Assembly (NCBI RefSeq): GCF_900099735.1
Contig: NZ_FNDT01000005.1
Coordinates: 124,001 to 188,000 of the forward strand
DNA: 64,000 bases
Direction: 5' to 3'
Source of the DNA: Arthrobacter subterraneus
Lineage (GTDB): Bacteria; Actinomycetota; Actinomycetes; Actinomycetales; Micrococcaceae
This document shows, piece by piece, positions 8,757 through 16,941 of this stretch (position 1 is its first letter; each line of letters opens with the position of its first letter). The notes under the pieces are model-generated. The model worked only from the letters and a program-made list of their open reading frames with translations. It did not search any database and was not told where the DNA came from. The translations under genes and the position numbers were made by a program.

Positions 8757-8770
8757 CTAGATCGATCTAG
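8757..8770. promoter_or_regulatory. LacI-type operator O1 (CTAGATCGATCTAG)
   Basis: A perfect 14-bp palindrome with the central CG step typical of LacI/GalR operators. It lies 43 bp upstream of the module A start codon. A second related site is centred 57 bp away. The divergent LacI gene is the obvious binder. Confidence 0.65.
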
Positions 8771-8813
8771 AGGCGTGTCTGACTCAATGGTGCCACCTCC
8801 GCACCGATGATGT

Positions 8814-8827
8814 CTAGAACGATCTAG
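8814..8827. promoter_or_regulatory. LacI-type operator O2 (CTAGAACGATCTAG)
   Basis: A near-palindrome with intact CTAGA/TCTAG arms and a central CG, matching O1 apart from one arm-inner base. It is 60 bp upstream of the LacI gene and overlaps a possible -10 (TAAGAT, 8828-8833), so it could give autoregulation. The O1-O2 spacing of 57 bp would allow looping. Confidence 0.6.
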
Positions 8828-8887
8828 TAAGATGGTTCGTATCCCATCCAGACGGGCCGGTGAGCGGCCCAGCGAGGCACCAAGCCG

Positions 8888-9913
8888 ATGACCCAGCCCC
8901 GCCGGCCCACCATGGCCGACGTCGCCGCCGAAGCCGGGGTATCCCGCGCCCTCGTGTCCATCGTCATCCGGGGGGCTGCAGGTGCCGGCGAGGCCACCCG
9001 GGCGCGGGTCCTGGAAGCCGCCGAACGTCTGGGCTACCGGCCGGATGCCCGCGCCCGCCTCCTGCGCAGCAGCCGAAGCCGACTGCTCGGTGTCGTCTTC
9101 GATATCACCGGCCCGTACCACACAGAGCTGGTGGGCCACCTCTACCCTGCTGCCCGCACACGCGGCTACGGAATCACGCTCAGTGCCTGCGGGCGCGCCC
9201 AATCGCAGCATGAGGCGGTGCATTCGCTGCTGGATCTGGGGGTCGAGGCCCTCATCATCCTCGCCCCGGAGACGCCGGACGAGGATCTCGCCAGGCTGCC
9301 GGTGCCCGTGGTCTCGGTGTTCAGGCCAGCCACCCACCCGGACGTCGCCAGTGTCGCCTCCGACGAACGGGCCGGCGTCGACCTAGCCATGAACCATCTG
9401 CTCCAACTGGGGCACCGGCGCATAGCCCATGTCGACGGCGGCGACGCCGTCGGCGCCCAACCGCGCCGGAGTGCCTATCTGGAATTCACGTCCAGCCGGC
9501 CCGGAGAACTGGAACCGCCGGTGGTTCTGTCGGCCGGTTCCGAACTTTCGGACGGCCGGGAGGCGGGTGCCCGCCTGCTGGAGGAAGCCCGGCGCCCCAG
9601 CGCGGTTCTGGTCTTCAACGATGTGTGTGCCCTCGGCGTACTTCAGGCCCTGCTCACAAACGGAGTGCCCGTTCCGGAAGAAGTCTCGGTGGTGGGATAC
9701 GACGACGCGAGCCTTGCAGCCCTGGCCCATGTGCCGTTGACCTCGGTCAACCAGCAGGGGCCGGATCTGGCGGCAGCAGCCGTGGAGGCCGCAGACGCGG
9801 CCCTGGCCGGGGAGTTCCGGCACGTGCTGATCCCGCCGTCACTGACCGTGCGCGCGTCCACGGGGATACCGAACACAGGAGACCACATGTGCGAAGGGGC
9901 CGCCTCCCATTGA
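8888..9913 (+). CDS. LacI family transcriptional regulator (module A)
   Basis: A 341-residue regulator. The N-terminal helix-turn-helix 'TMADVAAEAGVSRALVSIVIRG' (about residues 8-29) and hinge helix 'ARARLLRSSRSRLLGVVF' are followed by a periplasmic-binding-protein-like ligand domain with 'FNDVCALGVLQAL' and 'EEVSVVGYDDASLAALAHVPLTSVNQQ'. It is divergent from the module A operon, with two palindromes between them, so it most likely represses that operon and itself. The recognition helix differs from the usual 'SxxTVS', reading SRALVSIV. The ligand is unknown. Confidence 0.9.
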   Translation: MTQPRRPTMADVAAEAGVSRALVSIVIRGAAGAGEATRARVLEAAERLGYRPDARARLLRSSRSRLLGVVFDITGPYHTELVGHLYPAARTRGYGITLSACGRAQSQHEAVHSLLDLGVEALIILAPETPDEDLARLPVPVVSVFRPATHPDVASVASDERAGVDLAMNHLLQLGHRRIAHVDGGDAVGAQPRRSAYLEFTSSRPGELEPPVVLSAGSELSDGREAGARLLEEARRPSAVLVFNDVCALGVLQALLTNGVPVPEEVSVVGYDDASLAALAHVPLTSVNQQGPDLAAAAVEAADAALAGEFRHVLIPPSLTVRASTGIPNTGDHMCEGAASH

Positions 9914-9957
9914 GCCGGACCCTTCCTGTACAGACCGGTTTACAGCGCGTCAGCGTC

Positions 9958-10959
9958 TTATGACACCGTGACGGCGGCAGCTTCACGCAGTACGGCTGCC
10001 GCGACCTCCAGTCCTTCAATCCGACCCAGGGAAACATCTTCATGCTCGATGTTGACCATCATTTCCGGGTCTACCTCACGGAGTGCCTGGAGGAATTCGG
10101 CCCAGTATGCGGTGTCGTGCCCGCGCCCGAGCGCCACGAAGTCCCAGGCGGAGTCCTTTGGCCATTCATTGGCCCATTCGTCGCCGCCAAGGTTGGTGCG
10201 CGGCTCCTCGGGCGAAAGCCGGCGGAAACTGTTGTCGAGCACGCCGTAGAGTCGGGCGTTGCCCGGGTTGATCCGGACATCCTTGGCCGCGGCATGGAGC
10301 ACGAGCGGTCCAAGTTCGCGGATCACTGCCACCGGGTCCATTTGCTGCCAGAAGAGGTGGGACGCGTCCAGCTCCACGCCCACATGGGTGGCCCCCGTCA
10401 ACTCAATAAGCCTGTAAACATCGGCGGTGTTGAACACGACGTTCTGCGGATGCAGTTCCAGCGCCACCTTGACGCCGTGGTCCGCAGCCAGCCGATCGGT
10501 CTCCCTCCAGAAATCGGCCACGATCTTCCACTGGTAGCCCAGAACATCCAGTGCGGCCGAGTTCCATGCGTTCACAATCCAGTTGGTGACCGTCGCACCC
10601 GGCTCACCACCGGGCAGACCGGACATGGTGACCACCCGGTTCTGGCCCAGCCTCTCGGCGAGGCGGATGGAGCGGCGAATGTCCTCGGCGTGTTTTTCAC
10701 CGATTTCCGGCCTGGGATGCAGCGGGTTGCCGTTGCAGTTCAGGCCGGCGATGGACACCCCTGTTCCCTCGAAGATTCCGAGGTAGTCGTCGCGCGCCGC
10801 GTCGCTCTCGAGGATCTCGTCGAAGGTGGGGACGTGTACCGCAGGGAGGAAACCTCCCGTATTGATCTCGATGCCCTCAAGACCGAGGCCACCGATAACC
10901 TTGAGCGCCTCAGGCAGTGGGCGGTCGTGCAGAATCGCGTTGTAGACGCCGAGTTTCAT
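9958..10959 (-). CDS. Sugar phosphate isomerase/epimerase, TIM barrel (module B, gene 2)
   Basis: A 333-residue xylose-isomerase-like TIM barrel, longer than the module A protein. Metal-ligand segments: 'VALELHPQNVVF', 'HVGVELDASHLFWQ', 'VLHAAAKDVRINPG' and, near the end, 'VNIEHEDVSLG'. An AAAGGAT ribosome site precedes the ATG. It follows the dehydrogenase by 35 bp in one operon. Such pairs occur in inositol-like and keto-glycoside breakdown. The exact reaction is not readable. Confidence 0.85.
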   Translation of the reverse strand: MKLGVYNAILHDRPLPEALKVIGGLGLEGIEINTGGFLPAVHVPTFDEILESDAARDDYLGIFEGTGVSIAGLNCNGNPLHPRPEIGEKHAEDIRRSIRLAERLGQNRVVTMSGLPGGEPGATVTNWIVNAWNSAALDVLGYQWKIVADFWRETDRLAADHGVKVALELHPQNVVFNTADVYRLIELTGATHVGVELDASHLFWQQMDPVAVIRELGPLVLHAAAKDVRINPGNARLYGVLDNSFRRLSPEEPRTNLGGDEWANEWPKDSAWDFVALGRGHDTAYWAEFLQALREVDPEMMVNIEHEDVSLGRIEGLEVAAAVLREAAAVTVS

Positions 10960-10994
10960 GGTGCTGATCCTTTCGGACGAAGTTCAGAGGAGGT

Positions 10995-12191
10995 TCAGGC
11001 GAACGCCGGAGCCGGGATGGTCATGCTCTGGCCTCCGGCCTGGGCGGAGGAAGTGACGGCTGCCAGGATCTCCATATTGCGGACCCCCTCATCAAAGCTC
11101 GCGCAGCGGGGCAGGGATGCATCCTCGGGCACCCCTGCGACTTCCTCAAGGAAGGCGCGGGCCTGATAGACGAAAGCCTCATTCTGGCCGAAACCGACGC
11201 TGGGAGCATCCATAGCCAGGCCGCCGGCAAGGTACGGGTGCTCCGGGCCGAGGATAACCTGGCGGTAGCCGTTGTTCGCGCTTGCGCCCTCGTGCAGGAA
11301 AAGACCGATTTCCGCGGGACGGCGCTGGTTGAAAACGGCGGCACCGTTTTCGCAGAACACCTCGAAGGTGAGGGTGTTGGCGTGGCCGGCGGCCACCCGG
11401 GAAACCTCAAGGGCACCGATACCGGCGGGGAAGCGCGCACCGAAGGCAGCGACGTCGTCATTCTCCACCGGCTCGAAAGAGTCACTGACGGCGGAGTGGT
11501 CGTGTCCCAGCACTGCACCGAGCGGCAACGGGCGCTGGTTGATCACTGTGCTCAGCTCGCCGCCGCTGACGGACTGAATATCTCCGCAAAGGAACTCCGC
11601 CACGTACGCCAGATGGCTTCCGACGTCGGCGAGAGCACCGCTGCCCGGACCGCCCTTGTAACGCCAGCTCATCGGCGCATGGGGGCTGCACCCGTAGTCC
11701 GTCCAGTAGCGACCGCTGAAGTGGAGGACCTTCCCGAGGGTGCCGTTGCGGATGAGGTCGCGAATGTAGGCAATGCCGGGCGTGCGGCGGAAGGTGAAGC
11801 CGATACGCGCGGTGGTGGAGGCAGCATTGGCCGCAGCGGCCATGGCGCGGGCGTCCTCGAGCGTGTCACTCAGGGGCTTTTCGCAGAGCACATGCTTGCC
11901 CGCGGCCAGCAGTCCCTCGACCACCTCGCGGTGGAGCCTGTTGGCGATGACCACGCTGACCACATCGATGTCGTCGGCCTCGGCGATGGCCTGCCAGGAA
12001 CTGTCATGGCGTTCGTAACCAAAGCGCTGGGCGGCGGCGGAGCCAAACTGGGCATTCACGTCTCCGATGGAGACGAACCGGAGCGGAGGCAGGACGGGGT
12101 TATAGAGCGAGGCTGCTGTCCGGTACGCCGCGGCATGGGCTTTACCTGCCATGCCCGCGCCGATGACGGCTACACCGAGGGAATCACGCAT
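10995..12191 (-). CDS. Gfo/Idh/MocA family oxidoreductase (module B, gene 1)
   Basis: A 398-residue dehydrogenase with Rossmann motif 'VAVIGAGMAGKAH' near the N-terminus, 'VLCEKPLSDTLEDA', 'IGFTFRRTPGIAYI' and 'ALADVGSHLAYVAEFL'. It has His but not the usual HDFD, so it belongs to a different subgroup from the module A and IolG enzymes. The open frame continues upstream to 12293, but AAGGAGAG precedes the ATG at 12191 and the extra part runs through the promoter and operator, so I use 12191. It is divergent from the module B LacI gene. Confidence 0.88.
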   Translation of the reverse strand: MRDSLGVAVIGAGMAGKAHAAAYRTAASLYNPVLPPLRFVSIGDVNAQFGSAAAQRFGYERHDSSWQAIAEADDIDVVSVVIANRLHREVVEGLLAAGKHVLCEKPLSDTLEDARAMAAAANAASTTARIGFTFRRTPGIAYIRDLIRNGTLGKVLHFSGRYWTDYGCSPHAPMSWRYKGGPGSGALADVGSHLAYVAEFLCGDIQSVSGGELSTVINQRPLPLGAVLGHDHSAVSDSFEPVENDDVAAFGARFPAGIGALEVSRVAAGHANTLTFEVFCENGAAVFNQRRPAEIGLFLHEGASANNGYRQVILGPEHPYLAGGLAMDAPSVGFGQNEAFVYQARAFLEEVAGVPEDASLPRCASFDEGVRNMEILAAVTSSAQAGGQSMTIPAPAFA

Positions 12192-12247
12192 GATCTCTCC
12201 TTTGAAATCTGGGGAAGATGTAAGGGGGAACGCTGGAATGGATTTTT

Positions 12248-12259
12248 TGGAGCGCTCCA
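12248..12259. promoter_or_regulatory. LacI-type operator (TGGAGCGCTCCA)
   Basis: A perfect 12-bp palindrome with central CG, very like actinobacterial LacI (CelR-type) sites. It lies just downstream of the -10 of the minus-strand promoter for the module B dehydrogenase, at the expected transcription start. The adjacent LacI gene is the likely binder. Confidence 0.7.
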
Positions 12260-12264
12260 TAAAT

Positions 12265-12293
12265 ACGCTAACCGGGTGATATTGTCCTGTCAA
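12265..12293 (-). promoter_or_regulatory. Sigma-A promoter of the module B dehydrogenase operon
   Basis: Minus-strand -35 TTGACA (12293-12288), a 17-bp spacer and -10 TAGCGT (12270-12265). The operator at 12248-12259 falls at the predicted start. The -35 overlaps a TTGTCCTGTCAA element (12282-12293) shared with the inositol operon promoter. Confidence 0.6.
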
Positions 12294-12349
12294 TAGGTCT
12301 TTATTCTTGACAGGTTTGTCGGAACGAGGGAAAGGAGGTGGTGGCCGTT

Positions 12350-13354
12350 ATGATCCCGCCAATTCCCCGTCCGACGATCTATGACGTTGCTGCCCGCGCC
12401 GGCGTCTCGAAATCGCTGGTGTCACTTGTCCTGCGCGGGTCCGCCAACGTCAGTCCTTCCCGACGGCGTGCAGTGGACGCAGCAATCGAGGAACTGGGTT
12501 ACCGGCCCAGCCGTGCCGCGAGCTCCCTCGCCGGCAGCAGGAGCCGTACTATCGGCGTCGTGATTGATGACTTCGGCAACCCGTGGTTTGTGGACCTGTT
12601 GCGCGGACTGAGGTCGGTCCTGGACCCCGAGGAGTTCCATGTGACCGTTGCGGACCTGCAGCTCGACGCCGTCTCCGGGCGCAACCCGGTGGACGGTTTC
12701 CTGGCAATGCATGCAGAAGGGCTGGTACTGGCGGCTGAACCGGAGCCTGCGATGCTGGAACGGCTGACCATCCCCACGGTTGTCGCCGGATCCCGGGAAT
12801 GCATTCCCTCGGGCGCCGACATCGTTGCAACCGACGATGTGCTCGGCGCCCGCATGGCTCTGCAGCATCTGTTTGCTCTGGGGCACCGGTCAATCGGTCA
12901 TCTGACCGGTCGCAGCGGGGCTGCCAGGCTCCGACTCGCCGGCTATCGTGAGTCGATGTCGGAGGCAGGCCTGCCCGCGCTGGTCACAGGTGAACTCGGT
13001 GGGACCACTGAGGGGGCAGGCTATGCGGCCGCCGGGGAGTTGCTGGATGACCACCCCGGAGTCACAGCGATCTTTGCGGCAAATGACACGATGGCGCTCG
13101 GCGCGCTCGCAGCGCTGCGGGAGCGGGGCAGGGAAGTTCCCCGGCAGGTTTCTGTCGCAGGATATGACAACACCGCTATTGCTGCTGCCAGCTACCTCAA
13201 CCTGACCAGCGTGGACAACCATAGTGACGACATTGGTGTCGACGCCGCCCGCGCCCTGTTGGCCCGTATCGGGGATCCCGAGCGTGAACCGCGGCACATC
13301 CTCCGGAAGCCTTCGCTCGTCACCAGGTCCTCCACGACGAAGCCTCCGCCCTGA
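12350..13354 (+). CDS. LacI family transcriptional regulator (module B)
   Basis: A 334-residue LacI/GalR protein. The HTH 'TIYDVAARAGVSKSLVSLVLRG' is at about residues 8-29, hinge 'SRAASSLAGSRSRTIGVVIDDF' follows, then a ligand domain with 'IFAANDTMALGALAAL' and 'VSVAGYDNTAIAAASYLNLTSVDNH'. AAAGGAGG (12331-12338) precedes the ATG at 12350 by 11 bases; the GTG at 12338 is inside that site and unlikely. Its stop overlaps the start of the MFS gene (TGATG), so the two are coupled. It likely controls the divergent dehydrogenase/isomerase pair. Confidence 0.88.
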   Translation: MIPPIPRPTIYDVAARAGVSKSLVSLVLRGSANVSPSRRRAVDAAIEELGYRPSRAASSLAGSRSRTIGVVIDDFGNPWFVDLLRGLRSVLDPEEFHVTVADLQLDAVSGRNPVDGFLAMHAEGLVLAAEPEPAMLERLTIPTVVAGSRECIPSGADIVATDDVLGARMALQHLFALGHRSIGHLTGRSGAARLRLAGYRESMSEAGLPALVTGELGGTTEGAGYAAAGELLDDHPGVTAIFAANDTMALGALAALRERGREVPRQVSVAGYDNTAIAAASYLNLTSVDNHSDDIGVDAARALLARIGDPEREPRHILRKPSLVTRSSTTKPPP

Positions 13355-14799
13355 TGTCGGCGACTCCTGACGGGCCGCAATTGTGGAACCGACGGCTTGC
13401 TCTGCTGGTAGCTGCCACCTTCTTCATGGAGTTCCTGGACGGAACGGTCCTCACCACGGCCATCCCCAGCATTGCCGATGAGTTCGGGGTTTCGCCTGCC
13501 AGCGTGAACATCACCATGACCGTCTACTTATTGACAGTGGCCATGGGTATTCCGCTCAGCGGGTGGCTCGTTGAACGGGTAGGAGCCCGCCGCATCTTCT
13601 GCCTGGCCATCGCGATGTTCACGATTGCCTCCCTGCTCTGCGCTCTGAGCCCCAATCTGACCATGCTGACTCTCAGCCGCATACTTCAGGGGGCAGGCGG
13701 CGCGCTGATGGTCCCCGTGGGTTCCCTCGTGGTGCTCCGCGGCACCCCCAAACCGGAGCTCCTGCGCGCAACGGCGTATCTGGTGTGGCCAGGATTGCTG
13801 GCGCCGGTGCTGGCGCCGCTGGTGGGTGGGTCGCTGACAGAGTACTTGTCCTGGCACTGGATTTTCCTCATCAACCTGCCGCTCGGGGCGGCGGCGTTCA
13901 TGGCGGCGCTCCGCCTGGTTCCACGAGCCCCGACCGGCCGGGGCCGCCGGCTTGACTGGCTTGGGCTGGTCCTCGTCACTCTCGGCGTTGGAGCACTCGC
14001 GACAGGATTGGAACTGGCGGGCACCCATCCGGAGGGAACATGGACCGCCCTTGGGCTGGCGGCCGGCATGTCCACCCTGGCAGCCGGCGTCCTGTGGATG
14101 CGCAGGGCAGCCAATCCACTCTTCGACCTCTACGTGTTTTCCACCCGGACATTCAGGGCGACGCATACCGGCGGCTTCATCTACCGGGCCACGATCAGCG
14201 CCGTACCCTTCCTCCTGCCGCTGATGTTCCAGGAAGGATTCGGCTGGAACCCTGTCCATTCCGGGGCGATGGTAGCCGCCGTCTTCATTGGAAACGTCGG
14301 AATCAAGCCGGTCACTACGCCGCTGATCCGCCGGCTCGGATTTAAGCCGGTCCTGGTTTTTGCGTCTCTCGCCTCCGCCGGCACCTTCGCCCTCTGCGCC
14401 ATGATCACTGCCGACACCCCGCAAGCGTTGATCGTTGCACTGCTCGTCCTCAGCGGAGTGTTCCGCTCAATCGGGTTCTCAGCTTATGCTTCCCTCCAGT
14501 ATGCGGATATCACGCCGCAGCAACTCACCTCCGCGAACGTCGTCTCCGCCACTCTTGTCCAGCTCGCCGCCGGAACAGGAATCGCCGTCGGCGCCCTCCT
14601 CCTTCGGGTGTTCGACTCTGCCACCCTGCCCGGCCCGGTGCTCGGTGATCTGCTGGACAGCACAGCAGCCGGGAGCGATACAGCGGCCTACCGGGGCACG
14701 TTCCTCTCCATCGCCCTCCTGATGCTCCTCAGCACAATCGACAGCATGACGCTGCACCGTGATGCCGGAGCGGAGGTCAGCGGGTCCTCACCTAATTGA
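13354..14799 (+). CDS. MFS transporter, DHA2-type (14 TM)
   Basis: A 481-residue major facilitator with about 14 membrane segments, the DHA2 drug:H+ antiporter layout. Motifs: 'FLDGTVLTTAIPSIADEFGVSP' in TM1 (motif D1-like), 'GWLVERVGARRIF' (motif A) and 'RILQGAGGALMVPVG' in TM4. It is translationally coupled to the module B LacI gene, so it may move the module B substrate or export an intermediate. The family mostly does efflux, and the direction here is not proven. It ends at a strong bidirectional hairpin. Confidence 0.85.
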   Translation: MSATPDGPQLWNRRLALLVAATFFMEFLDGTVLTTAIPSIADEFGVSPASVNITMTVYLLTVAMGIPLSGWLVERVGARRIFCLAIAMFTIASLLCALSPNLTMLTLSRILQGAGGALMVPVGSLVVLRGTPKPELLRATAYLVWPGLLAPVLAPLVGGSLTEYLSWHWIFLINLPLGAAAFMAALRLVPRAPTGRGRRLDWLGLVLVTLGVGALATGLELAGTHPEGTWTALGLAAGMSTLAAGVLWMRRAANPLFDLYVFSTRTFRATHTGGFIYRATISAVPFLLPLMFQEGFGWNPVHSGAMVAAVFIGNVGIKPVTTPLIRRLGFKPVLVFASLASAGTFALCAMITADTPQALIVALLVLSGVFRSIGFSAYASLQYADITPQQLTSANVVSATLVQLAAGTGIAVGALLLRVFDSATLPGPVLGDLLDSTAAGSDTAAYRGTFLSIALLMLLSTIDSMTLHRDAGAEVSGSSPN

Positions 14800-14820
14800 T
14801 GTCGATGAAGGAACGACGAC

Positions 14821-14854
14821 GGCGGCCGGCCTGGGAATGCCCTGGCCGGCCGCC
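14821..14854. terminator. Bidirectional intrinsic-type hairpin
   Basis: An 11-bp GC-only stem (14821-14831 with 14844-14854) continues after one T-T mismatch into GGG/CCC, closed by an AATG loop. Flanking ACGACGAC/GTCGTCGT can extend it. It lies between the convergent MFS gene and ABC operon and can serve both. No long T-run, as is common in GC-rich actinobacteria. Confidence 0.75.
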
Positions 14855-14872
14855 GCCGTCGTCGTCGTACGG

Positions 14873-15799
14873 TTATTTCGCCTTGCTTTCACCGCCGATG
14901 GAGGCGGTCTCCTTCTCAACCTCGGCGAGGATGTCGGTGTGCCCACCCATTGCCTCGAGCTCGTGCGCCAGTTCGGCCAGCTCCGCTCCGCCGGCCATCT
15001 GCCCGGTCAGCTCATCGAGCGTGATGTCCTTCTTGTGGTGGTAGCCGATTGACTTTCCACGCTTGAGCAGCAGGAACCTGTCGCCCACCGGGTACGCGTG
15101 GTGCGGGTTGTGGGTGATGAAGATGACCCCGAGGCCGCGGTCGCGGGCCTGCAGGATATAACGGAGCACGACGCCGGACTGCTTGACGCCCAGTGCTGCC
15201 GTGGGCTCATCAAGGATCAGCACCTTCGCGCCGAAGTAGACCGCCCGTGCAATGGCCACGCACTGGCGTTCACCGCCGGAGAGCTGCCCGATGGGCTGCT
15301 CCACATCGCGCAGGTCGATGCCCATGTCGGCGAGTTCATTCTTGGTGATCTCCTTCATCTTCTCGACGTCGAGCCGTTTGAATGGACCAAAGCCCGTGGT
15401 CAGCTCGGATCCGAGGAAGAAGTTGCGCCAGATCGGCATGAGTGGGACGACGGCGAGGTCCTGGTACACCGTTGCAATGCCAGCGTCAAGCGCGTCGCGT
15501 GGGGAGGAGAACTTGCGCTCCTCGCCCATGACGGTAAGAGTTCCCTCGTCGTGCTGGTGCAGGCCCGCAATGATCTTGATCAGGGTTGACTTGCCGGCCC
15601 CGTTGTCGCCCAGGACGCAGGTGACGCGGCCGTTGTCCACGGCCATGGTCACATCCCGCAGTGCGATGATATTGCCGTAGTGCTTGCCGATGCCATCCAG
15701 CTGAAGCAGGTGAACCGGCCGGTCAGTCAGCGGGTCGGTCTCTCCCTGCAGCAGGGTGGCGTTGGAGATGTGGTCTTTCCGGGTTTTTTCGGCGTTCAT
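14873..15799 (-). CDS. Sugar (inositol) ABC transporter ATPase, single-domain CUT2 type
   Basis: A 308-residue ATPase. Walker [11 protein letters not shown]-loop region '[13 protein letters not shown]', signature LSGGERQ, Walker [11 protein letters not shown] and the H-loop ITHN are all present. It has one ABC domain, whereas RbsA/XylG-type CUT2 ATPases have two fused copies (about 500 residues); this matches the shorter FrcA-like type. The frame extends upstream to 16003, but the ATG at 15799 follows the permease stop closely and is chosen. It is the last gene of the binding protein / permease / ATPase operon. Confidence 0.88.
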   Translation of the reverse strand: MNAEKTRKDHISNATLLQGETDPLTDRPVHLLQLDGIGKHYGNIIALRDVTMAVDNGRVTCVLGDNGAGKSTLIKIIAGLHQHDEGTLTVMGEERKFSSPRDALDAGIATVYQDLAVVPLMPIWRNFFLGSELTTGFGPFKRLDVEKMKEITKNELADMGIDLRDVEQPIGQLSGGERQCVAIARAVYFGAKVLILDEPTAALGVKQSGVVLRYILQARDRGLGVIFITHNPHHAYPVGDRFLLLKRGKSIGYHHKKDITLDELTGQMAGGAELAELAHELEAMGGHTDILAEVEKETASIGGESKAK

Positions 15800-15813
15800 T
15801 GTCAACGAACCTC

Positions 15814-16866
15814 TTACTTCAGTTCCGCGCGGCGCTTGACCACGAGATTGACGACAGTTGCGATCAGGAGCATCAGGCCGAGGAAGAACTTGAACCAGTC
15901 CGGGTTCCACTCGGCGTACACGATGCCCTTGTTCGCCATCCCGAAGATGAAAGCACCGATTGCGCCGCCGACCGCCGACCCGTAGCCGCCGGTTAGGAGG
16001 CACCCACCGATCACCGCGGCGATGATGTACAGGAACTCGTTGCCCACACCCTCGCCCGACTGCACAGCATCAAAAGCGAAGAGGTTGTGCATCCCGAGGA
16101 TCCAGCCGCAGAAACCCACACCCATGAACAGGCCGATCTTGGTTGCCGCGACCGGCACGCCGACTGCCCGGGCCGCGTTGGCGTCACCGCCGACGGCGAA
16201 AATCCAGTTTCCGACCTTGGTGCGGAGCAGGATCCAGGAGGCAACGAGAACCATGGCAATCCAGAAGAAGACTGTGATCTTCACATCGACACCGGCGACG
16301 TTCACCGAGGAGGCGAAGACAGCGCGTGCGGAATCGAAGCCGTCCATGGCGGAGATCTTCGGGGATGAAACACTTCCACCGATCAGGCGGGTCAGGGCAA
16401 GGTTCAGGCCGGCGAGCATCAGGAAGGTTGCCAGCGTAACGATGAAGCTTGGCAGCTTTGTCTTGATGAGGATGATCCCGTTGATCAATCCGATCAGCAG
16501 CGACACGCCCAGCGCCAGGAAGACGCCGACCCAGACGTTGAACGAAAAGAACCAACTGAACAGTGATGCAGCCAGGGCCGAACTGATCACGGCCACTCCG
16601 GTGGACAGGTCGAACTCTCCACCGATCATCAGTAGTGACACCCCGACGGCCATGATGCCGATAGTCGAGGAGCCGTACAGGACTGTCGCGAATGACGACG
16701 GCTGCAGGAAGGTGGGGGCCACAAGGGCGAAGAAGGCGAAGAGGCCGATAGCTCCGACCAGGGCTCCGATCTCCGGGCGCCCCAGCAGCTTGGACATGGT
16801 GCTCTTCTGCCCCACGCGTTCATCCGCGGCGAGGATTGGGGGGGTGGTGAGTGTCGCGTTGCTCAT
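15814..16866 (-). CDS. Sugar (inositol) ABC transporter permease, CUT2/RbsC type
   Basis: A 350-residue inner-membrane protein with about 9-10 hydrophobic segments and a long polar N-terminus (about 30 residues). '[29 protein letters not shown]' is the RbsC/BPD-transport-2 signature; '[19 protein letters not shown]' is the cytoplasmic coupling loop to the ATPase. Between the binding protein (75 bp upstream) and ATPase (14 bp downstream). Assignment to inositol rests on the adjoining iol genes, not on residues. Confidence 0.88.
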   Translation of the reverse strand: MSNATLTTPPILAADERVGQKSTMSKLLGRPEIGALVGAIGLFAFFALVAPTFLQPSSFATVLYGSSTIGIMAVGVSLLMIGGEFDLSTGVAVISSALAASLFSWFFSFNVWVGVFLALGVSLLIGLINGIILIKTKLPSFIVTLATFLMLAGLNLALTRLIGGSVSSPKISAMDGFDSARAVFASSVNVAGVDVKITVFFWIAMVLVASWILLRTKVGNWIFAVGGDANAARAVGVPVAATKIGLFMGVGFCGWILGMHNLFAFDAVQSGEGVGNEFLYIIAAVIGGCLLTGGYGSAVGGAIGAFIFGMANKGIVYAEWNPDWFKFFLGLMLLIATVVNLVVKRRAELK

Positions 16867-16941
16867 GATGTTTAATCTCCTGTTAGGACCGGAGCGGGGG
16901 CTCGTTGGATTGCCGACCCCCGCGCCGGCTCTGCGGTACTG

